Position numbers and translations under genes: made by a program. Below, piece after piece: positions 18,467-27,454 of a stretch of DNA of 64,000 nt (position 1 is its first letter; each line of letters begins with the position of its first letter). The stretch spans positions 14,971 through 78,970 of the forward strand of contig JACGYV010000006.1 of NCBI GenBank assembly GCA_014116815.1. The letters are read 5' to 3'. A model generated the notes under the pieces. The model saw only the letters and a program-made list of their open reading frames with translations. It made no database searches and was not told the DNA's origin. The DNA is from Holosporaceae bacterium 'Namur' (GTDB lineage: Bacteria > Pseudomonadota > Alphaproteobacteria > Rickettsiales > Midichloriaceae).

Positions 18467-20554
18467 ATGCCTAACCCTTTACTGTTAAACTTGTTTTGGG
18501 AAGTAAGGAAACTTAAAAACATCGGTTCTAAGAGGGCTGAGGCTTACCATAGATTAGGGCTTCAAAATATTCGTGATTTAATTTTTTATTTTCCTTATCA
18601 AATAATTGATAGACGTTATTCTCCCGCCCTATCTGAAGTTTTAAACGGCAGTGTAATTACAGAGGTAGTTACGGTTGAAGAACATAAATTTAATATCTCA
18701 CGTAACAAAAGAACTCCTCAGAAAATTATTTGCTCAAATGAGACCGGCAAGCTTACCGTCATTTATTTTAATGCCACCCTGAATCACCTGAAAGAGACCT
18801 TCGGGATCGGCAGAACAATTTTGGTTAGCGGCAAAGTCGAGTACAATAATGGAGAGCTGCAAATGATTCACCCCGATATAGTAGCTAACCCGACTGAGAT
18901 AGATAGGGTAAAAATCTTAGAACCGGTTTATCATTCTACGTATGGTCTTAACTCAAGATTCTTAAATTTAACAATACAAAATACACTAAAATTTATTCCT
19001 ACCCTTCCCGAGTGGCTGCCTCAGGGTTTACTTGATAAACACGGCTGGGTTTCCTGGCTTAGTTCATTACAACATGCACATCATCCCGAGCACATTGATG
19101 AAGTTACCGGGGATAGTAAATATAAGCAACGTTTAGCTTTTGATGAGCTGCTTGCTACTCAGCTTGCATTAAGCCTGGCAAGGAAGCATTACCAAAAGCA
19201 AAGTAAGCCGGAATTAAACTTTCATGGAGTACTAACTGATAAGCTTTACGAACAGCTTCCGTTTGAGCTTACGGATGGACAAAAACAAGCGATAAGTGAA
19301 ATTGAAAGGGATCAAAAATCTCCCTACCGAATGGCACGTTTAGTTCTGGGTGATGTCGGGTGCGGAAAAACCTTAGTCGCCCTATGTGCAATGCTTAATT
19401 GCGTAGAAGGCGGCAAGCAAGCCGCACTTATGACTCCTACCGAAGTTCTGGCCAAACAGCATTTTGCAAAATTAGCTGAACTTTGCGAAAAGCTAGAATT
19501 AAAAGTTGAATTATTAATCAGTAAAATGCCTGTATCAAAACGCAAAGAGGTATTAGAGAATATTGCAAACCACAAAGCTCATATTGTTATCGGAACCCAT
19601 GCATTGTTTCAAGAGAATGTACAATTTGCCGCCCTAGGTCTCTCAGTAATAGATGAGCAGCACAGATTCGGAGTAGAACAAAGAGCTTCCTTAAGTAAAA
19701 AAGGTATAGCACCAGATTTTTTAATGATGTCAGCGACTCCCATCCCACGCACATTATGCATGGTTAATTACGGTGATCTTGATCTCTCAATAATTAAAGA
19801 TAAACCCGCCATGCGGGAGCCCATTCAAACTTCGGTAATTTCATCAAATAAAATACCCGAGCTTTTAGAAAGAATAAAAGATGCGGTAGAGAACGGAGAG
19901 AAGATATATTGGATATGTCCGCTTATTGAAGAATCCGAGTCTTTAGATCTTTCTTATATAGAAGATAGGTTTTCTATTTTGGATGAATTATTACCTAAAA
20001 AAACAGGAATTATTCACGGTAAGATGCATAGTGTTGAACGTGATAAAACTATGCTTGAGTTTTTAGAAGGTAAAATTAGTGTATTAGTTGCAACTACCGT
20101 GGTTGAAGTAGGCGTTGATGTTAGTGATGCAACTATCATGGTGATAGAAAATGCTGAAAGATTCGGCTTATCACAATTACATCAATTAAGAGGGAGGGTT
20201 GGCAGAGGAAATAAGAAATCACATTGTATTTTAGTATACAAACATCCGGCAACCCAAACCGCTAAACAGCGGCTTAATATTATGAAAGAATCTAATGACG
20301 GGTTCGTAATTGCCGAGGAAGATTTAAAAATCCGAGGCAGCGGTGAAATTTTAGGCACTAAGCAAAGCGGTTTACCCTCGTTTAAAACCTGTAATTTAAA
20401 CTATCACTATAATTTAATTCCTGAAGCTAATGCATTAGCACGAGAAATAGCTGAAGATGACCCTGATCTTAAACATCCGGCAAACCAAAAATTTAAACTG
20501 CTTTTAGAGCTCTATGAACAGGATAAAAGCGTAAATTACCTTAAAAATAACTAA
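18467..20554 (+). CDS. recG: ATP-dependent DNA helicase RecG
   Basis: The 695-residue helicase remodels stalled forks and Holliday junctions. An N-terminal wedge/OB region (about 1-160) precedes the helicase core. Motif I is GDVGCGKTLVAL, motif Ia LMTPTEVLAKQHF, the RecG-specific DEQH box is SVIDEQHRFGVEQR, motif III MMSATPIPRTL, and motif VI QLRGRVGRGNKKSHCIL. The C-terminal TRG-like region (EEDLKIRGSGEILGTKQSG) is intact. The length is normal. It follows the ABC exporter by one base and ends tail to tail with the VanX-like gene. Confidence 0.97.
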   Translation: MPNPLLLNLFWEVRKLKNIGSKRAEAYHRLGLQNIRDLIFYFPYQIIDRRYSPALSEVLNGSVITEVVTVEEHKFNISRNKRTPQKIICSNETGKLTVIYFNATLNHLKETFGIGRTILVSGKVEYNNGELQMIHPDIVANPTEIDRVKILEPVYHSTYGLNSRFLNLTIQNTLKFIPTLPEWLPQGLLDKHGWVSWLSSLQHAHHPEHIDEVTGDSKYKQRLAFDELLATQLALSLARKHYQKQSKPELNFHGVLTDKLYEQLPFELTDGQKQAISEIERDQKSPYRMARLVLGDVGCGKTLVALCAMLNCVEGGKQAALMTPTEVLAKQHFAKLAELCEKLELKVELLISKMPVSKRKEVLENIANHKAHIVIGTHALFQENVQFAALGLSVIDEQHRFGVEQRASLSKKGIAPDFLMMSATPIPRTLCMVNYGDLDLSIIKDKPAMREPIQTSVISSNKIPELLERIKDAVENGEKIYWICPLIEESESLDLSYIEDRFSILDELLPKKTGIIHGKMHSVERDKTMLEFLEGKISVLVATTVVEVGVDVSDATIMVIENAERFGLSQLHQLRGRVGRGNKKSHCILVYKHPATQTAKQRLNIMKESNDGFVIAEEDLKIRGSGEILGTKQSGLPSFKTCNLNYHYNLIPEANALAREIAEDDPDLKHPANQKFKLLLELYEQDKSVNYLKNN

Positions 20555-20568
20555 AGATTATAACATTA

Positions 20569-21219
20569 TTACTTAACGGGAAAGTCAAAATGATCTTCGG
20601 GCTTTCTTTGAAATGGTTCATTCCTTAAAGAGTAATGCCACCATTCTTTAGAATAATTTTCAAAACCGTATTTCTCCATTATGGAACGAAGCATAAGGCG
20701 GTTCTTTTTCGCTTCAAAAGAAATGTCGGGGTTTTGAGTTGCAGATAATTCATCGATAAAATCCACCCTGGTACCCATATTTAATTCTTCTTTTCCTTCT
20801 AAAGTAATTATTGTTAAATCTACGGCACTACCTCTGCTGTGCCCTGAGTATTTGGCTACATATCCCAACTCGAAGAAATCTTTTTTATCAACGTGCGGAT
20901 AAAATTTTTCTTTCATTTTTTGGTCATTTACATCCTGCGACCATTCATAAAAATCCAAACAAGCTTGCGCCGGGCGATAGATGTCATATACTTTAAGCCC
21001 AAGACCAAACTTATTTAACTCTTCTTGAATCATTTTTAAAGCAAGTGCTGCTTGGTAGGTACAAATAGCTACTTCTTTTTCATATCCCTTTACTATTCTA
21101 CCTGTGAAATTATCCTCCTTAGCATACATAATGTATTGCTCAATTGACGGATCTATATCATTAAGGTAGACAAAACCTTTCGGGAGAAAATCTTTAGAAA
21201 ATTGTAGGTTAGAGAGCAT
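20569..21219 (-). CDS. D-alanyl-D-alanine dipeptidase, VanX/DdpX-like (M15)
   Basis: This 216-residue zinc peptidase has the VanX-type motifs: KVYDIYRPAQACLDF (substrate Arg), SGHSRGSAVDLTI (SxHxxGxAxD zinc ligands His and Asp), and KEWWHYSL (catalytic Glu and third zinc ligand His). The family cleaves D-Ala-D-Ala. Outside resistance operons it serves in recycling wall dipeptide. No signal peptide is visible, so a cytoplasmic role is likely. It is the last gene of the leftward run that includes the prepilin-peptidase-like gene. With NagZ, also encoded here, it suggests active peptidoglycan turnover. Confidence 0.9.
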   Translation of the reverse strand: MLSNLQFSKDFLPKGFVYLNDIDPSIEQYIMYAKEDNFTGRIVKGYEKEVAICTYQAALALKMIQEELNKFGLGLKVYDIYRPAQACLDFYEWSQDVNDQKMKEKFYPHVDKKDFFELGYVAKYSGHSRGSAVDLTIITLEGKEELNMGTRVDFIDELSATQNPDISFEAKKNRLMLRSIMEKYGFENYSKEWWHYSLRNEPFQRKPEDHFDFPVK

Positions 21220-21233
21220 ACACTCCTTTATTA

Positions 21234-21950
21234 TTACTTATATTCTACAACTATTATAAAAATATATAACAAAGCAATAAGAAATATATTTTTCCTATAT
21301 TGAGGAATCTCCTTTATAATAGTAAGCAGGAATAATACTAACAGATAAGCCAATAAATAAGGAATGCTCAGCCATACCCCTGATAATAAAATAAATCTCA
21401 AAGAATAGTATTCAGCTACTTTTTTCCCATCCAATTTAGAAGTAATAAATGCATATATAAAGTATGCAAATAAGAACGAAGTAAGCCAACCGAATATTGT
21501 CCCTTCACTCAATGTGCGGAATATAGAGCCTAAGATACCAACCATAAATAGAGCCTTATCAGCATCGGTTTTTGCTTTATCAATTAAGAAGCATGATAAA
21601 ATGAGCCCGGCTCCGGAAAATAATAACAAAATATATTCTTCTGAAAATCCTGAAGTAAAAAAATATAAAATAAAAGCAAGTATAGATATAAAAACTTCAA
21701 GTATGGTATATTCAGGGTTGATTTTGACGCCGCAATAGTTACATCTGCCACGTGTAGAAACCCAACTTAACATGGGAAGATACTCATAAAATTTTAAGGT
21801 ATGTCCGCAGGTTGAACAATGAGGTACTTTACCGAGTTTCGGATTATATCCGTGGATAGGGATTTTTCTCGGAAGCCTAAAAAGCACTGTACTTGTAAAA
21901 TTACCTAGCAATACTCCGATAATTAATGCAAATATACAATTTAGAATCAT
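21234..21950 (-). CDS. Prepilin peptidase-like protein (A24 family), atypical second active-site region
   Basis: The 238-residue polytopic protein has the N-terminal signature of prepilin peptidase/methyltransferases: GNFTSTVLFRLPRKIP and a four-Cys cluster (Cys45, Cys48, Cys70, Cys73 in CSTCG...CNYCG). LPMLSWVSTRGRC is also typical. About seven membrane segments follow. Asp124 in CFLIDKAK may match the first catalytic Asp. The usual second site, GxGDxK, appears to be EYYSLR at residues 180-185, with Ser where Asp is expected. The start ATG overlaps the TGA of the upstream EamA gene. It may be inactive or divergent. Confidence 0.78.
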   Translation of the reverse strand: MILNCIFALIIGVLLGNFTSTVLFRLPRKIPIHGYNPKLGKVPHCSTCGHTLKFYEYLPMLSWVSTRGRCNYCGVKINPEYTILEVFISILAFILYFFTSGFSEEYILLLFSGAGLILSCFLIDKAKTDADKALFMVGILGSIFRTLSEGTIFGWLTSFLFAYFIYAFITSKLDGKKVAEYYSLRFILLSGVWLSIPYLLAYLLVLFLLTIIKEIPQYRKNIFLIALLYIFIIVVEYK

Positions 21951-22858
21951 TTAGCTTTACGCTTTAGTTTTTGATTAGATAAAATAATAGAAGCTATGAT
22001 AATTGTTGCCCCGATAATCATATGTGTTTTTAGTTGCTCGCCAAGCACAACTACACCTAAGAACATAGCACTTATAGGCACTGCATAAGTTATAAATGAT
22101 ACTCGTGTCGGCGTCCAATTTTTAAGCAAATAATAAAGCAGCACCAGTGAGACGGTACTTGCCACGATTCCCATCCAAATTATTGCAATGATTGTACTAT
22201 TTTCCTGTGGAAAACTTATCTCAGTTTGATTTGAAAGTAAAATTATCCAAAATAAAATTGCAGAAGTTGTACTTGAAATTACTGCCAAGGTGATAAAGTT
22301 TTCTTCTTTAAAATAGATTTTTGTATATACACCTTGAGCTGCATAACAAAGTGCCGCCCCTATTATAGCAATCTCCGGCAATAGATTTCCCATATCGCTA
22401 CCCCCGTTAAGCTTATTAGCAAAAATAAGTAAAGCACCCATAAACCCGGTTATTACACTTAATATTAATTTTGTATTAAGCTCTTTATCAGGTAAAAATA
22501 TTACACTAAGTATTACAGTAAATATTGGAGTTAAGGAATTTAAAATCCCGGCTACACTTGAACTAATATAACCTATCGCCCAGGCAGATAGCATAAAGGG
22601 TAAAAAATTCCCTATAACCCCGGAAAAAGCAATTTTGGTAAAAAGATTAAAATTTTTTGGAAGCTTAGCTCTAAATATCGGCATGATGAACCATAAGCAG
22701 ATAGAAGCTACCGTAACTCTATAAGTAACAAGCTCAAGTACAGTTAGCTCTCTTAATGCTACTTTAGTCCAGAAAAAAGAAGTGCCGAACCCTAAGAACG
22801 AAATAATAAAAAAGGCTCCCCATTCTTTGTAAAAATTACTGATTCGGAAGCCCTTCAT
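21947..22858 (-). CDS. EamA-family (DMT superfamily) transporter
   Basis: This 303-residue inner-membrane protein has ten predicted helices in two EamA repeats. Repeat 1 includes FGTSFFWTKVALRELTVLELVTYRV and ISSSVAGILNSLTPIFTVILSVIFLPDKEL. Repeat 2 includes LCYAAQGVYTKIYF, GIVASTVSLVLLYYLLKNWTPTRVSFITYAVPI and a conserved GVVVLGEQL end. Family members export or import amino acids, nucleotides or other metabolites, and Rickettsiales carry several of unknown substrate. It sits 26 bases after ndk and overlaps the prepilin-peptidase-like gene by four bases. Confidence 0.9.
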   Translation of the reverse strand: MKGFRISNFYKEWGAFFIISFLGFGTSFFWTKVALRELTVLELVTYRVTVASICLWFIMPIFRAKLPKNFNLFTKIAFSGVIGNFLPFMLSAWAIGYISSSVAGILNSLTPIFTVILSVIFLPDKELNTKLILSVITGFMGALLIFANKLNGGSDMGNLLPEIAIIGAALCYAAQGVYTKIYFKEENFITLAVISSTTSAILFWIILLSNQTEISFPQENSTIIAIIWMGIVASTVSLVLLYYLLKNWTPTRVSFITYAVPISAMFLGVVVLGEQLKTHMIIGATIIIASIILSNQKLKRKAK

Positions 22859-22884
22859 AAAATATATCCGGTATTAATTATTAA

Positions 22885-23307
22885 TTATCGGCAAATTTCC
22901 ATTTCGCTGAAAAAGAAACTAATTTCGTTCTTTGCATTTTCTAAAGAATCGGAACCGTGCACGGAATTCGCTTCGATACTTTCGGCAAAATCTCTCCTGA
23001 TTGTACCTTCTGCGGCATCTTTAGGATTGGTTGCTCCCATTATTTCTCTATTTTTAGCAACCGCATTTTCCCCTTCCAGTACTTGTGCAACAACCGCTCC
23101 TGAAATCATAAAACTGGCCAACTCACCATAAAAAGGCCTATCTTTATGTACAATATAAAATTGCTTAGCTTGTTCTTCGGTTAGCTGCAATCTTTTTTGT
23201 GCAATGATCTTTAAACCGGCTTTTTCAAAGCGCTCATTAATGGCGCCTGTTAAGTTTCTTCTAGTAGCATCAGGCTTAATAATTGACAAAGTTCTTTCTA
23301 AACCCAT
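22885..23307 (-). CDS. ndk: Nucleoside diphosphate kinase
   Basis: This 140-residue enzyme balances NTP pools by phosphotransfer through a phosphohistidine. The catalytic His117 lies in [14 protein letters not shown]. The N-terminal [12 protein letters not shown], the Kpn loop [12 protein letters not shown] and the [15 protein letters not shown] nucleotide motif are all present. I chose the ATG at 23307 because AGGAAA stands just upstream and the resulting length is canonical; an in-frame TTG four codons earlier is unlikely. The gene lies between a tiny lipoprotein gene and the EamA carrier. Confidence 0.97.
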   Translation of the reverse strand: MGLERTLSIIKPDATRRNLTGAINERFEKAGLKIIAQKRLQLTEEQAKQFYIVHKDRPFYGELASFMISGAVVAQVLEGENAVAKNREIMGATNPKDAAEGTIRRDFAESIEANSVHGSDSLENAKNEISFFFSEMEICR

Positions 23308-23346
23308 AATTTTCCTCAAATTTGAAATAAGGAACGTGATTATATG

Positions 23347-23517
23347 CTATACTATAAAGTTTTCAAGAGGTTTTCTCCTGATACACGGGTTTGCCCCTCC
23401 GGCCTCATCATTTGCCACACACGGGCTTTTTAAATCATTCCTGGTCGGATCTACCGCCGCACAAGACGAAATCATCATCCCAAGCATAGTTAAAAAAATT
23501 ATTTGTTTAATTTTCAT
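23347..23517 (-). CDS. Tiny lipoprotein (56 aa)
   Basis: A short open frame fills the gap between lysC and ndk. The product has a basic start (MKIKQIIFL), a hydrophobic core and a lipobox MISSC with Cys19. A mature part of about 37 residues contains two Cys in KSPCVAND and GANPCIRRKP. A purine-rich GTGAGGG ribosome-binding site precedes the ATG at 23517. The pattern of a short lipoprotein with a PCV-ND...PC-RRKP core resembles small conserved hypothetical lipoproteins of Rickettsia (possibly DUF2706; from memory, unverified). The function is unknown; it is probably anchored in the outer or inner membrane. Confidence 0.72.
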   Translation of the reverse strand: MKIKQIIFLTMLGMMISSCAAVDPTRNDLKSPCVANDEAGGANPCIRRKPLENFIV

Positions 23518-23524
23518 TTTTCCC

Positions 23525-24742
23525 TCACTTATCTAAACCATATCCTGCATGTAAAGCCCTTACCGCCAATTCTTTATATTCAGCATGAACAAGCACGCTA
23601 ATTTTAATTTCAGAAGTCGATATTACTAATATATTTATACCTCTATCCGCTAAAATTTGAAACATCTTTTGTGCAACACCCGAATGAGATTTCATCCCAA
23701 TGCCGATTATTGAAATTTTAGCGACGTTATCATCTACAATAATATCGCGGCAGTTTATCTTCTTATTAGTCTCGATTGAATCCAAAGCCTTGTCAAGATC
23801 ATTTTTAGCAATGGTGATAGTAAGGTCGGTTTTACCTCTACTACCTATATTCTGTACAATTAAATCAACATTTATATTCTTTTCTTCCATAGAATCAAAC
23901 AGCTGAGAAGCTGACCCCGGGACATCCGACATAGCTTTTAATGTAATACTTGCGATATCACCCTTACAGGTGATTCCCGTAACCATATGCTTCTCAACAA
24001 TTTGGTCTTCTCCTACGATCATAGTTCCTACTTCCTCATCAAAACTTGATAAAACCTGCATTTTTAAGTTAAATTTCATCGCGATTTCCACACATCTTGC
24101 ATGCAATACTTTTGCGCCTGAAGATGCCATCTCCAGCATTTCATCAAAAGCAACCTGTTTTAATTTTTTAGCTTTCGGTACTATTCTGGGATCCGCAGTA
24201 TAAACCCCGTCTACATCAGTATAAATATCACACCTTTCAGCTTTAAGTGCTGCTGCAATTGCAGCAGCAGTGGTATCGGATCCGCCCCGTCCTAAAGTTA
24301 TCACGCGCCCTTCATAAACGCCTTGAAACCCCGCTATCACAGGTATTTCATCCTCTTCTAAACACTTTATCAATTGTTTAGTCTCTATATGAGTTATTTT
24401 TGCGTTTGAAAATATCCCGTCGGTATATATAGGCACCTGCCATCCTAACCAAGAACGTGCTTTAAAGCCTTCGTTTATTAATGCAAGAGCAAGTAACCCG
24501 CATGATATTTGCTCTCCTGAAGCAATAACCGAATCATATTCCACTAATTCTTCATTAGTTTTCATGTGAGATAAGAAAAGAGCGTTATTTACTAAATTAT
24601 CAGTAATACCGGCCATTGCTGATGCTACCACAACAACTTTATTGCACTGCTCTCTTTCCTTACGAATAATTTTAACGACGTTTCTTATTCTCTCAAGAGT
24701 CCCAACCGATGTACCACCAAATTTTTGTACAATTAGCGCCAT
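23525..24742 (-). CDS. lysC: Aspartate kinase
   Basis: This 405-residue cytoplasmic enzyme phosphorylates aspartate, the first step toward diaminopimelate for peptidoglycan and toward lysine, threonine and methionine. Signatures are VQKFGGTSVG at the N-terminus, the GRGGSDTTAAAIAAAL nucleotide/aspartate motif, and YTDVDGVYTADPR. Two C-terminal ACT domains (about 265-335 and 345-405; IGIGMKSHSGVAQKMF) are expected to bind feedback inhibitors. In wall-making Rickettsiales the purpose is usually diaminopimelate. It lies between fabI and the tiny lipoprotein gene on the same strand. Confidence 0.96.
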   Translation of the reverse strand: MALIVQKFGGTSVGTLERIRNVVKIIRKEREQCNKVVVVASAMAGITDNLVNNALFLSHMKTNEELVEYDSVIASGEQISCGLLALALINEGFKARSWLGWQVPIYTDGIFSNAKITHIETKQLIKCLEEDEIPVIAGFQGVYEGRVITLGRGGSDTTAAAIAAALKAERCDIYTDVDGVYTADPRIVPKAKKLKQVAFDEMLEMASSGAKVLHARCVEIAMKFNLKMQVLSSFDEEVGTMIVGEDQIVEKHMVTGITCKGDIASITLKAMSDVPGSASQLFDSMEEKNINVDLIVQNIGSRGKTDLTITIAKNDLDKALDSIETNKKINCRDIIVDDNVAKISIIGIGMKSHSGVAQKMFQILADRGINILVISTSEIKISVLVHAEYKELAVRALHAGYGLDK

Positions 24743-24782
24743 ATAGACAAGATTTTATTACTCCTTTGCGCTTAAGTTTTAA

Positions 24783-25619
24783 TTATTCTTCAGAGTTATT
24801 TTCTGAACTTAGCATTTTCATACCCATTACATGGTAACCGCTATCAACATGAATAACTTCTCCCGTAACCCCGCTTGATAAGTCACTTAGTAAATATACC
24901 GCAGTCCCGCCGACATCTTCAAGAGTAGTATTTCTTTTAAGCGGAGTATTATCCTCACTCCATTTTAAGAAGCTTCTAAAATCTCCGATCCCGGAAGCTG
25001 CCAACGTCTTTACCGGCCCCGAAGAAATCGCGTTAACTCTAATATTTTTCTCGCCCAGGTCGGCCGCAATATACTTTACGCTTGCTTCCAGTGCAGCTTT
25101 AGCTACTCCCATAACGTTATAATTAGGAATAACTTTTTCAGCTCCATAATAAGTAAGTGTTACTATGCTTCCACCGTCTTTCATTAGCTCTGCTGCACGC
25201 TTTGCGGTCGCTATGAATGAATAACAGGAAATATTCATTGTATGTAGGAAATTTTCTAAAGAGGTATCGACATATCTGCCTTTAAGCTCATCTTTATTAG
25301 AGTAAGCAATTGAGTGTACTAAAAAATCTAGCTTACCCCATTTTTCTTTAATAAATTTAAATGCTGCATCTACTGAGCTCATATCTGAAACATCACAAGC
25401 AATAAGTGTATCCGAACTGACTGATTCCGCAAGCGGCGAAATTCTTTTCTCTAAAGCTTCCCCTTGGTAAGAAAATGCAAGTTCGGCACCTTGTAAGTAA
25501 GAAGCATGAGAGATACCCCAAGCTAACGACTTATTATTTGCCACCCCCATAATCAAACCTTTTTTACCCTTTAAGAGCTCACCCTTCGGCAAACCTTGCA
25601 CTGTAATTGCTTCAGACAT
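24783..25619 (-). CDS. fabI: Enoyl-[acyl-carrier-protein] reductase (NADH)
   Basis: The 278-residue short-chain reductase carries out the last reduction of each fatty-acid elongation cycle. The cofactor loop GLIMGVANNKSLAWGI and DVSDMSSVDAAF are FabI-type. The catalytic Tyr and Lys are Tyr167 and Lys174 (Y-x6-K within PNYNVMGVAKAALE). The SSGPVKTLAASGI substrate loop is also present, as is the C-terminal GVTGEVIHVDSGYHVMGM. It lies 34 bases after the 17-kDa antigen gene on the same strand. Confidence 0.97.
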   Translation of the reverse strand: MSEAITVQGLPKGELLKGKKGLIMGVANNKSLAWGISHASYLQGAELAFSYQGEALEKRISPLAESVSSDTLIACDVSDMSSVDAAFKFIKEKWGKLDFLVHSIAYSNKDELKGRYVDTSLENFLHTMNISCYSFIATAKRAAELMKDGGSIVTLTYYGAEKVIPNYNVMGVAKAALEASVKYIAADLGEKNIRVNAISSGPVKTLAASGIGDFRSFLKWSEDNTPLKRNTTLEDVGGTAVYLLSDLSSGVTGEVIHVDSGYHVMGMKMLSSENNSEE

Positions 25620-25652
25620 ATTATCCTCAAAATTTTATAAACAATTATTTAC

Positions 25653-26150
25653 TTACTGAACAATTTGCCAAGTACCGTCTGGGTTACGGCATGCCTTACC
25701 GTATGCCTCTTGAATTTTATTCCCTACCTTAACGGTTTGAGTATATTCTCTGCAATATCTGCCGTGTTCTTCATAAGTTTTTGCCGGAGTAACTACACCT
25801 GATGCACCGGTATCCGGGTTACTCCAAGTTGAAGCTACACCTGTTCTATTTACTTCCAATGCTCTTTGTGCGGTATTATTATGATTAGCTACATCCGCCC
25901 TATCTAAAGAAGAACCCAGCGAACTTCCGCCTAAGGCGCCAAGTAAAGTTCCTGCCGCAATTGCTGCAATCTGACCTTTACCCTTACCCACGTTAGATCC
26001 GACCCAAGCACCTGCAACCGCTCCGGTTAAACCGCCGATAGTTCTTTTATTTGCATACCCCGCTTCATTAGTTAAAGCCATGTTGTCACAACCTGCAAGC
26101 GTAAATACAACCGCAGTTAATGCTATATATTTTTTAAAAATTCCGTTCAT
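25653..26150 (-). CDS. 17-kDa surface antigen-type outer-membrane lipoprotein
   Basis: The 165-residue lipoprotein has signal MNGIFKKYIALTAVVFTLAGC with lipidated Cys21. A glycine-zipper membrane segment follows at about 38-80 (GGLTGAVAGAWVGSNVGKGKGQ then AAGTLLGALGGSSLGSSLD). The C-terminal domain has EYTQTVKVGNKIQEAYGKACRNPDGTWQIV. This architecture matches the rickettsial 17-kDa antigen (Omp17/Rickettsia 17kDa surface antigen family), a genus-typical outer-membrane marker. The gene opens the leftward run toward fabI and lysC. Its function is not established. Confidence 0.92.
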   Translation of the reverse strand: MNGIFKKYIALTAVVFTLAGCDNMALTNEAGYANKRTIGGLTGAVAGAWVGSNVGKGKGQIAAIAAGTLLGALGGSSLGSSLDRADVANHNNTAQRALEVNRTGVASTWSNPDTGASGVVTPAKTYEEHGRYCREYTQTVKVGNKIQEAYGKACRNPDGTWQIVQ

Positions 26151-26289
26151 AATTCCTCATCACAAGGTTTATTTTTAATAGTTAAACCAATATTATATAC
26201 TTTTTTTAATATGGGTCTAGTAGATTTAAACAACTTTATTTACGTAAGTTTTCAAAAAATTAATATATTGAGTATTGAATTTTTCGGCT

Positions 26290-26315
26290 AAAATAATAAA
26301 ATATTTTATTATTTT
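26290..26315. repeat. Perfect 26-bp A/T palindrome
   Basis: The 13-base arm AAAATAATAAAAT (26290-26302) is followed immediately by its exact reverse complement (26303-26315), giving a perfect 26-bp palindrome of only A and T. It ends 22 bases before the ATG of the unknown gene at 26338, in the divergent spacer with the 17-kDa antigen gene. It could be a protein-binding site, or chance in AT-rich DNA. Confidence 0.6.
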
Positions 26316-26337
26316 CGTTTTAAATTGATAAAAAGTT

Positions 26338-27429
26338 ATGTTTAAAGTTATTTGCGAACTGGATAGAATTGAAGTCTTAGAACTAGTTGGTTTGAGATAT
26401 AAGAATTGCCGACCGTGTGAGTTTAATGATTACCAGATGTCCGGCAACATATCCGATCCAGCCCTCCGTGCTGTCAAAGCTTATCATGTAGCGAAAAAAT
26501 TAGAAGTTATGGCACTCGAGATTAGCACACCGGAATATAAAAGCCTCGCAAACAAACTGGAGTATGTTAGGGATTTATCTGATTACAGGCATATTTCACT
26601 CTACGATGAAAGCGATACTATTACAAACGTGATAAAAGTTTTTGACAATCCATGGATATATAGTGCAATTATAAAATTACACGTACCCTCTGCTCTTGAT
26701 AAAATACTTATCGCTTCACAATCTTTGCTTTCCCGGCTTATCTCTAAACCGGTCACGGAGATAAATCAAAATAAGCCTGAAGAGTTTTATACCCTATGGC
26801 AAAAATCTTATTTATTTCACATCCCTGAAACCGAATTTCATGATCGCTTATTAGGAACCACACAAAAAAGCGATTTTAATGACGGCAGTAATAAACAATA
26901 TTACGGTATAGATAAATACTTTTTAACTTATCTTTTAGCAGGTAAAGAGAATTCCAAATGTATACCGCTTCATGCCGACCAGCTGGAAAATGCCCTCATA
27001 TATAAAGATGAACAAGTAATTATACAACAAGAAGATATTTATGAAGACTACAAGGCTTCTTTACCTAAATTATTCGGTTTGGAGTTTTTGGAAAAATTAA
27101 GTAGGCTGAGATCCTGTATAAGCAATAATAACGAAGGAACCATATTAATTATTGATGAAGGAGATAAATTTACTTTAAAACCTAAAAATTATAAAGCTTA
27201 CCCGATTACTGAAATAAAATTATGTGAAGGATTAAACGGTATGTTAGCTTCTGTTTCCATAGCCGTAAAAAATGCTCAGGCAGCATGTAAGGAGAGGATT
27301 GAAAACAGTTACCCGGAATCGGATGATCAGATGCATACCGCCCGTAATGACTTATATACATTTGATTGCCGTACCATGGAGGAAGCACTCACAGCCGTCG
27401 GTAATTTTAGTGACATATACCCTTATTAA
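26338..27429 (+). CDS. Uncharacterised 363-aa protein
   Basis: I do not recognise this protein. It appears soluble, mixed alpha/beta, with no signal peptide or membrane helix. Visible traits are a CRPCEF cysteine pair near residue 24, a segment GTILIIDEGDKFTLKPKNYKAYPITEIKL near 265-295, and an acidic tail. It is followed after 25 bases by another unrecognised gene on the same strand, so the two probably form an operon. Together they sit between envelope genes and nth. Only weak ribosome-binding signals are seen. It is probably a lineage-specific or host-interaction protein; no function can be assigned. Confidence 0.62.
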   Translation: MFKVICELDRIEVLELVGLRYKNCRPCEFNDYQMSGNISDPALRAVKAYHVAKKLEVMALEISTPEYKSLANKLEYVRDLSDYRHISLYDESDTITNVIKVFDNPWIYSAIIKLHVPSALDKILIASQSLLSRLISKPVTEINQNKPEEFYTLWQKSYLFHIPETEFHDRLLGTTQKSDFNDGSNKQYYGIDKYFLTYLLAGKENSKCIPLHADQLENALIYKDEQVIIQQEDIYEDYKASLPKLFGLEFLEKLSRLRSCISNNNEGTILIIDEGDKFTLKPKNYKAYPITEIKLCEGLNGMLASVSIAVKNAQAACKERIENSYPESDDQMHTARNDLYTFDCRTMEEALTAVGNFSDIYPY

Positions 27430-27454
27430 TATATAAAAAAGCAACGGTTAAATT

